From NCBI GenBank assembly GCA_033060915.1, contig CM065399.1, positions 14,895,001 to 14,959,000 on the forward strand: a stretch of DNA of 64,000 nt. Direction: 5' to 3'. Within the stretch, counting starts at the first letter, position 1. Every line of letters begins with the position of its first letter. Positions 57,642-64,000 of this stretch are shown here, one piece after another. A model generated the notes under the pieces. It was not told the origin of the DNA, did no database searches, and saw only the letters and a program-made list of their open reading frames with translations. Source of the DNA: Euryodendron excelsum. Taxonomy: Eukaryota; Streptophyta; Magnoliopsida; Ericales; Pentaphylacaceae. The position numbers were made by a program, and so were the translations under genes.

Positions 57642-58090
57642 TTCCAATTCCTCTCTTGAGACAGTTTATTCCTCGAGACGGTTCTAACCGAGGCACGTCT
57701 CTTCGGAGACGATAAGACCCCTTTCCAATCCTACTCTCGAGACAGTTTATTCCTCGAGACGGTTCTAATCCAGGCACGTCTCTTCGGAGACGGTAAGACC
57801 CATTTCCAATCCCACTCTCGAGACAGTTTATTCCTCGAGACGGTTCCAATCCAGGCACGTCTCTTCGGAGACGGTAAGACCCCTTTCCAATCCCACTCTC
57901 GAGACAGTTTATTCCTCAAGACGGTTCCAATCCAGGCACGTCTCTTCGGAGACGGTAAGACCCCTTTCCAACCCCACTCTCGAGACAGTTTATTCCTCGA
58001 AAGGGTTCCAATCCAGGCACATCTCTTCGGAGACGATAAGTCCCCTTTTCAATCCCTCTCTCGAGACAGTTTATTCTTCGAGACAGTCCG
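57642..58090. repeat. 81-bp satellite-like tandem repeat, about 5.5 units
   Basis: The phrase ACAGTTTATTCCTCGAGAC-like recurs at 57661, 57742, 57823, 57904, 57985 and 58066, each exactly 81 bp apart with no indels. Each of the five complete units contains two CTCGAG-type sites and the hairpin CGTCTC-TTCG-GAGACG (one unit has one stem change). It lies near the left end of the solo-LTR-like block. Confidence 0.95.
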
Positions 58091-58211
58091 AGTAGCGAAA
58101 CTACTCATAAAACTGTTAGAGTAGCAGAAATACTCACAAATAGGTCGATATAGGGAATTGGCAACAAACCCCTGTGTCACGACGACCGTCGTTAGAGTGG
58201 CGGAAACACTC
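58090..58211. other. Three small hairpins with a compensatory change
   Basis: GAGTAGCGAAACTACTC (58090-58106), GAGTAGCAGAAATACTC (58119-58135) and GAGTGGCGGAAACACTC (58195-58211) each form a stem of 5-6 bp with a purine-rich loop. Between the second and third the fifth stem pair changes from A-T to G-C, keeping the pairing. Confidence 0.6.
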
Positions 58212-58224
58212 AAAACCCAGGTCA

Positions 58225-58700
58225 ACACCAGTGTTTGTTAACCCACTTTGGTGAAAAATGACCAAACTGTCCTTTGGACCTTTTCCGAGACTTTCCGGTC
58301 AAGATGACCATTTTGCCCCTAAGCATCTGAATGCCCCTGGAACCACACCGGCTCTGGGTATCAAACCGGTAATGTCCCAAGAATACTTTTTATAGTATTC
58401 TCAATCTTCCTTTACCTTTCCGGATCATTTCGAGTCAGTTCTGGCCAACCCGGTACAAAATGACCGTTTTGCCCCTAGAGGGCCGGTCTCCTTCTTCGAC
58501 CACACCGGCTCTGGGTATCAAACCGGTAATGTCCCGAGAATAATTTTTATAGTGTTCTCAACCTTCCTTTACCTTTTCGGACCATTCCAAGTCAGTTCCG
58601 GCAAGCCCGGTACAAAATGACCGTTTTGCCCCTGGTGGGCCAGTCTCCTTTTCCAACCACGCCAGCTCTGGGAATCAAACCAGCAACCTCCGGGAACATT
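58225..58700. repeat. 157-bp tandem repeat, about three units
   Basis: CACACCGGCTCTGGGTATCA recurs at 58345 and 58502, and a mutated version at 58659, with an exact period of 157 bp. Units also share ACAAAATGACCGTTTTGCCC and TTTTTATAGT.TTCTCAA. The gag-like open frames here are chance. Confidence 0.9.
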
Positions 58701-58983
58701 CTGAATAATGTTTCTAGATCCCAAGTCTTCTTCCGGGATAGTCCGAGTTTGCCCCGACAGCTTTCTAGTCCGATTGACCGTTTTGCCCCTAAGGACCCGG
58801 TCAACCTTTCTGACACATCTTATCCTCACTTTTCAAGTCAAATACCTCCAGGACACTATTTTAAGTGTTCCTGCTCCTTTCTGGCCTTCCGGGTCAATCT
58901 CGGCTACTCCAAATCATTCCCGAACTTTCCGGAGTCACTCTTAGTGAAGTCAGGCTAAAAGTTACATGATAGTCACTAGTACA

Positions 58984-59110
58984 GGCGCCCAAATCTAGTT
59001 AAAGATACATTGCTTGCCGACTTATAAAGTTTCCTAAGTGGCGCCAAGAGAAGTTTTGCCCTGGCGCCACTGCAACAGGCGTCAGGTTTGTCCAACCTCT
59101 ATAAATACAG
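58984..59110 (+). promoter_or_regulatory. LTR core promoter: GGCGCC palindromes and TATA box
   Basis: GGCGCC occurs at 58984, 59040 and 59064. The latter two lie in a perfect 10-bp inverted repeat AGTGGCGCCA (59037-59046) / TGGCGCCACT (59062-59071). TCTATAAATACAG follows at 59098-59110, a strong plant TATA match. Transcription would run left to right. The TGGCGCCA core resembles E2F sites; binding is inference. Confidence 0.6.
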
Positions 59111-59190
59111 AGCCTCATTCAACGTGAAAAGGGTTTGCAAACTTAACCTAAAAATCACATATTTCGATATACAGAGCTCGAGCACTCCCT

Positions 59191-59244
59191 AAACCCTAGC
59201 CTCCTTAGGTTCTCCAAACCCTAGCCACCATACACAAACCCTAG
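59191..59244 (+). promoter_or_regulatory. Three telo-box-like AAACCCTAG motifs
   Basis: AAACCCTAG at 59191, 59216 and 59236, about 85-135 bp after the TATA box. The sequence is close to the plant telo box (AAACCCTAA), found near starts of highly expressed plant genes. They may be leader sequence of the element's transcript. Confidence 0.5.
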
Positions 59245-59689
59245 TCTCATATACACTCCTATACATCCCCATACACTCATACACTAGCCTTCAACCATCC
59301 TTTGAAGACTTGAGGAGCTGCAATCCAAAGCTTGAAGACAACTCTTGAAGACTGAAGGTGAAGATCAAGACAAAGATCGAAGACCGAAGAAGCGCAGCGC
59401 GCAAAATAAACAAGACATACGGTAGGCTCCCAATTTAAATTTTCACACTTTCCCCCTCTCTCTTCTCTCTCCTAACCCACTTGGGTTTTCTCTATTTTAA
59501 TCCCCCATCTCTTTCCCCCCCTTTCTTTACATGCTTGAAACAAGGGAATTCCCGGTCCATGTGTAGGATTGGGCTATTGGAGAGTCACCGTGTCGGGGGC
59601 TTTCTTCTAGTCTAACCAAAGACCACGTGGATCCGGCCCCCTTGATTATGTGGTGAAGCCTTAACCTTGTATGTTCACGACCCCAAATT

Positions 59690-61600
59690 GCATTGTGCAT
59701 ATCATAGTCTTGCATCTTCCAAAATTCGTTTTCAAACTCGTTTTCAAAACTGTTTTCAAACTTGTTTTCAAAATTGCATCAAAATCTCCTTTTCAAAAAC
59801 TTGTTTTCAAAACCACAATTCTAGGGTGATTCTAGCCTTTCCATGGCTAGGGTTGCTTTAGGAAAGTGTTACATTAAAAGTGACCTTTTATGGCCCATAT
59901 TTTCAAATCTTATTGTTTTTCAAAAACCGTTTTCTTAAAGTGGTTCTGACCTTCTTATGGTTAGAATCGCTTTAGGAAAGTGAGATGTTTTTTACACCTT
60001 CTAAAACCTCTTCTTTTCAAAAATCTCTTCCTGAAAATCTCTTTTTAAACATACTTTCCTAAAACTCTCCTCTCCAAAATTGTTTTCAAAAACTCCCTTC
60101 TAAAATCTATTTTTCAAAACTTCCTTTTTTTTTTTTTTAACTCTTTTCCAAAATCCTCTCCTCAAAATCCACTTTCTAAAAACGTTCCCTAAAAATATTT
60201 CTAAAAACTCTCTTCAACAATCTTCTACCAAAAACCTTCCTAGAAAAGCTCTTTCCAAAAATCTTTCCAAAACTCTCTTTCCAAAATCTCCCTTCTAGAA
60301 ACTCCCCTCTAGAATTTTCCTTCTAAAATCTTCGTTTCTAAAAACACACTTTCTAAAACTCATTCTCTTTAAAATCTTTTTCCAAAAACTCCCTCTTCAA
60401 ATTCACTTTTGAAAAACTCCTCCCTAGGATTTCCCTTCTAGAAAACCTTCGTTTCCAAAAACGCACTTTTTAAAAACTCTTTCCTTAGAGCCCAAGTCAA
60501 ACCCTAGAACCCACAATTAGGAAACCCTAATTTTCTTTCCAGAAACGTGGTTTTCAAACTTTGCCCCAAACCTAGGTTTCCAAAACCTCTTGTTTTCACA
60601 TCCAAACTATACACGTTTCCAAAACCTCTTTTCTACGTCAAAACTATAATTTTCCAAACCTAGGGTTTCTAGAATCTCCTTTTCCAAATCCTTGCTAAAT
60701 CTTATTTTCCCTTTAGGAAACTGAATCAAATCTCCCCGTTTAGGAAACTAGATCCCGTTCTCCATTTTTGGAAATAAAATAAAATCTTTTCTTTTAGAGA
60801 CCAAATCCAATCCCTTCCAAATCCAAATCTTTCCTAATTCAATTCCTTCCTAAACTTCCACTTTCCTAAATCTTAAGTTTCCAAAAACTTGAACATAAAA
60901 ATCTTTCCTAATTCAACCCTTTCCTAATTCTACCATCTTTTCAAATCTTAACTTTTCAAACCAAAGTTTTCAAACCCTAACCTTTCCTAATTTCATGACT
61001 TTCTAAAATTCAAACTCTAAAACTTTCTAAATCCTAAACTTTCTAAATTTCAAATCTTTCTAAAATCAAAACTTTCTAAATTTGAAACTTTCTCAAGTTA
61101 AATCTTTCTAAACTTCTAAACTTTCTAAATTCTAAACTTTCCAAAACTTCAAAATCTTTCTAAATCTAAAACTTTTCTAAACTCAAAACTTTCTTAATTT
61201 AAGACTTTCTTAATTCAAACATTTCCTAAATTCAAAACTTTCCTATTTCAAAACCTTTCTTAAAACGAAACTTTTCAAATTTCAAAACTTTCCTATTTCA
61301 AAACATTCCAATTTTCAAAACTTTCCTAAGTTGAAACTTTCTTAAGTTCTGAACTTTCCAAATTCAAAGCTTTCCTAAGATGAAACTTTCCTAATTCAAA
61401 ACTTTCCAAAAATGAAACTTTCCTAATTCAAAACTTTCCAAAAATGAAACTTTCCTAATTCGAAACTCTCTTAAATCAGACTTTTCCTAATTCAAACATC
61501 TCCTAAAATCTAACCTTTTCAAATCTTCCAAGCTAAGTCAAATCTTTCCTAAAGTCTCTTTTCTTTCCTAAGTCTAGGTTTTCTTAAACCTTCTCTTTTT
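59690..61600 (+). repeat. Degenerate short-period TTTC/AAAAC repeat tail
   Basis: About 1.9 kb consists of loose variants of CTTTCCTAAATTCAAAA with an irregular period of about 10-20 bp. The + strand is low in G. The sparser continuation to about 62060 uses TTTCAAAT-type words. It occupies the part downstream of the TATA box. No coding potential. Confidence 0.75.
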
Positions 61601-62575
61601 CAAAACAAGTCCAAATCTATCCCTTCAAATCAAAGTCCGATCTTCTCAATTTCGATTTCCAATCTCCTTTTCTAATCTCAAATGAAATCTAATTTCCAAT
61701 TCAATCTCTCTTTTCAAATCAATCTCTTTTCGATTGGACTCTTGTCCGAACTACGACTGAACTGTTTCCCCCAAAGGGATACGTAGGCAACCTTCATAGG
61801 TGCAGTCACAATACTTTTCAAATTTTCAATTCCACCCTCATGGGTGTGGTTTTCAAAATCTTTTCAAATCTCAAATTCCCATCTACTTTCAAACTTTCTA
61901 TTTTCAAATTTCTATTTCCAAATTTTCAAACTTTCCAATTTCAATTCTATTTCTTCAAATCTATTTTCAAATCAAATCAATTTCAAATCAATCTCTTTTC
62001 AAATCTATTTTTCAATTCTCTTAATTTGCACTTGCATATCATGCATCATGTTAGTTTTCAAACATTGTTTTTCTAAAGTGAATAGGATTGAACGTATGTT
62101 AATTAAAGACTCTCATAGGTGAATCTAGGGTAGATTGACATGTAGGTACCGAAAGGGCAGGGTAGGGTGATAGCTTAGTGCGTCTTCCCTACACGTAACC
62201 AACCTCCGAACCTAGGATCACTGTTTTCAAAGACCAAAAGGAGTTATTTTTCTAAAAAAGGACTAAATGTTTTCCAAAGGTTGCCAAACAACCTGTTTTC
62301 CTAAAAACCCTCTCTTGAGGAGATATTTTCAAAATTGTTTTTCAAAAAACCTAAGTGTAGTCTTCGGATTATGCTTAGTTTTTAGGTGACCTAACTCACC
62401 TTAATCAAGTTAGGTGGCGACTCCGAATCTTTTTCAAAAGCTCTTTATTCAAACCTGTTTTCAATTCAAACCTAGTCGCACTCATTCTTCTAAGAGGGTG
62501 AGTTCTAACGAGAGAGTACAGTGTTTTTCCCACTTGTGTGAGTATTCCTCGAGTGCAAAAAATCTGGGTGCGACA
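61601..62575 (+). other. Right end of the solo-LTR-like block
   Basis: Continuing TTTTCAAA-type words (to about 62060, then again at 62220-62350) surround more complex sequence (61735-61850 and 62100-62220). The last 120 bp (GCACTCATTC to GGGTGCGACA) form the terminal region. No gene. Confidence 0.6.
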
Positions 62576-62802
62576 ATCATCAACTTGGGACTTCTAAGGC
62601 TTAAAAAACTTTTCCAATGCATGTTGATCTTCAAGAACACCTTCAATCTCTTCGAGATGAAATCAATCTAAACATATGTAGGATTCCTCAATCAACATAG
62701 TTTCTTCCATTAATCCAAGACTTCTTTAATTCTTCAAGAAAGCTTCCAAGTCTTGTGACATCCTCTTCAGCCGATCTCCAGATCTTCTCATGCCGTATCA
62801 TG
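62576..62802 (-). repeat. 5' LTR of SIRE-type element, outer part (truncated)
   Basis: Continues the LTR from the ATCAT duplication and matches 48462-48690 of the 3' LTR. The match stops at ATCATG (62802), where a second LTR in opposite orientation starts, so the outer roughly 550 bp of this LTR are missing. Confidence 0.85.
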
Positions 62803-64000
62803 TGTTGAGTTAAGGTTGATCCTTGTTGACTCAAGGTTAATTTCCATGTTGATTTTGATGATAACTAAATCTTGTGTTATTTTACTAATGAATCTACTTA
62901 GTGTGCAGATTAATAAAGTTCATAACTTAGACTTAAAGTTGAATCTTAAGTCTAATACATGTCAAAGAGAATGCATAACAAGTTCAAGAAGCAAGCAATG
63001 AATTCAAAGAGCTATGCAATGAACAAAACTGAGAAATGATGTCTATCTCTACTTCAAGCAAATGTCTTACATTCGAAGAGATTGAAGGTGTTCAATTAAA
63101 GCTTCTTTCAAGTGTGCATAGTTTCAATGAAGATTGATTTGCAAGATAGACTGAAGGCTTCATCAGTTGAGGAGGTGCAATGTTCAGTTAAAGATGAAGA
63201 ATGGAGATGTTGTAAATGCCTAAAGAAGATCTCATTAGAATTTGCAAAGATCAGTTAAAGAGGTGCAATGCTCAGTTGAAGATGTATTGTTTGTTGAAGA
63301 ATTTGGAAAATGCTCAAGAGATTATTTCATCTGGTATGCTAAAGACCAATTCAAAATAGTGTGATTGAAGTTGCTAAGAAGATGGCTCACAATGAATATC
63401 TGATCTCTACATGGAATTCAAGTGAAGAATTCTTCTATAAAGGATCAATGAAGACTAGATGTATGAAGAGACTTCATCATGTCTGCAATGGTCTCATTGA
63501 AGCGATCTTTAATGAAGAATGGAGAATTACTAACAAAGAGAGAAAATCAGAAATGAAGTATTGTGGAGTTCTACGTAGTTGAGGAAGCTGTGGAAATAAA
63601 GTAGAAAAGATGAACATTGATCTAATAAAGCTTTGACTATTTAAGATTCAAGAAGAAGATCAATATCCAATTATTGATTCAATTTAAATTGAATAGAAGT
63701 TAACTCTGATGAGTTAAAGAGATTTGATTGATTATCATATCCCAAAGACATACTCCTTGAAGGTCTTATACCTATGCTAAGATGATCTGAATCATTAGAA
63801 GATAGAATACAGGGTTCTAGACAATGAGGAGACTCATGGAAATGAGGAGTCGCCTCCTGATCACAGACGTAAAAGGTTTGAAGACAAAATGGGCAATGAG
63901 GGGACTTATGAAAGTAAGGTGTCACCTCTTGATCATAGAAGCAAAAAGGCCTGGAGGCAAATTGAACAATGAGGGGACTCATGGAAATGAGGTGTCGCCT
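62803..64000 (+). mobile_element. Second SIRE-like LTR, + orientation, cut by window end
   Basis: TGTTGAGTTAAGGTTGAT (62803) or TGTTGACTCAAGGTTAAT (62824) begins the LTR; the two are near-identical direct repeats. The following TTGATTTTGATGATAACTAA and ATCTACTTAGTGTGCAGAT are the inverse of phrases at the outer end of the 47573-49237 LTR (TTATCATCAAAATGAAGG, CTGCACACTAAGTAGA). So a related element, oppositely oriented, starts here. No coding region is reached before the window ends. Confidence 0.7.
63822..64000. repeat. 72-73-bp tandem repeat
   Basis: CAATGAGGRGACT(C/T)ATGRAA starts units at 63822, 63894 and 63967; the third runs off the window. Units share GTCRCCTC(C/T)TGATCA(C/T)AGA. It lies inside the second SIRE-like LTR. 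Confidence 0.85.

Larger units (their letters stand above)
57445..62575 (+). mobile_element. Nested 5.13-kb solo-LTR-like element (possibly Tat/Ogre type)
   Basis: The block starts TGTAAGCACCCC and ends GGGTGCGACA, so the TG...CA ends form a short inverted repeat. ATCAT flanks it on both sides (57440-57444, 62576-62580). Removing it rejoins the SIRE LTR exactly (compare 48460-48475). It has no internal repeat pair that could be two LTRs, no primer site and no coding region. It has a promoter-like centre (GGCGCC palindromes, TATA at about 59098) and a very long downstream part. A solo LTR of about 5 kb would fit Tat/Ogre gypsy elements, known for giant LTRs; this class is inference. A large non-coding element (LARD) is the alternative. 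Confidence 0.75.
47573..62802 (-). mobile_element. SIRE/Maximus-type Ty1/copia retrotransposon, nested and inactive
   Basis: The element reads right to left: 5' LTR (56570-57444 plus 62576-62802, split by an insertion and truncated), Met-tRNA primer site, gag with two zinc knuckles, protease, integrase, reverse transcriptase, RNase H, then an extra ORF in the env position, polypurine tract and 3' LTR (47573-49237). Integrase before reverse transcriptase marks copia. The long LTR, UBN2-type gag and the downstream ORF point to the SIRE/Maximus lineage. All frames contain stops or frameshifts. Removing the insertion, the element is about 10.1 kb. Confidence 0.88.

Noticed and set aside
57642..58090. 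CRISPR-like array
   Set aside because: Head-to-tail 81-bp units without distinct unique spacers, within a plant retroelement; a satellite repeat.
58569..58958. Open frames on both strands over the 157-bp repeats
   Set aside because: They arise from the repeat composition; no known domain, and the period is not needed to keep the frame.
1..64000. A new multi-gene system or cluster
   Set aside because: Only two cellular genes of known families occur; everything else recognisable is transposon- or repeat-derived.

Overview
This window is nuclear DNA from a flowering plant, most likely a eudicot; I cannot name the species. The evidence is two intron-containing plant genes and a deep layer of plant LTR retrotransposons (Ty3/gypsy chromovirus, SIRE-type Ty1/copia, a small non-coding LTR element, a very long solo-LTR-like block) and MITEs, in an AT-rich background full of poly(A/T), CT and GA tracts. 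No bacterial features, CRISPR array, rRNA or intact tRNA gene was seen.

Genes. (1) A two-exon BAHD-fold gene of the CER2/CER26 family (2527-5997, + strand), a cofactor for very-long-chain fatty acid elongation in cuticular wax synthesis. (2) A two-exon plastid DnaJ gene of the J20 type (25836-23711, - strand). From memory, Arabidopsis CER26 (At4g13840) and J20 (At4g13830) are next-door neighbours, so the pair looks like an ancient linkage now spread over about 18 kb by transposon insertion.

Layout. 1-6.0 kb: CER26-like gene, with a hAT-like element in its leader region and a 2.16-kb repeat-bearing intron. 6-18.8 kb: decayed copia integrase, foldback elements, a tandem segmental duplication (about 10.5-15.8 kb against 16.1-18.8 kb), and a 2.66-kb non-coding LTR element with TA...CA ends inserted in the left copy. 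18.8-23.7 kb: repeats and poly-C runs. 23.7-26.0 kb: J20-like gene. 26-33 kb and 40-47.5 kb: non-coding DNA with a segment present three times and several MITEs. 33.2-39.8 kb: complete but dead gypsy chromovirus. 47.6-62.8 kb: SIRE-type copia element on the - strand with gag, pol and an env-position ORF, all interrupted by stops. Its 5' LTR is split by a 5.13-kb block (57445-62575, ATCAT target duplication) that looks like a solo LTR and carries an exact 81-bp satellite, a 157-bp satellite, small hairpins and a pyrimidine-rich repeat tail. 62.8-64 kb: start of another SIRE-like LTR in the opposite orientation, cut by the window end.

Only the two cellular genes look functional. All transposon reading frames seen are broken. 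I found no convincing undescribed biochemical system. The most interesting signals are the conserved gene pair, the nested insertion with its structured satellites, the hairpin-PPT modules of the small LTR element, and duplicated segments that act as natural empty-site controls for several insertions.
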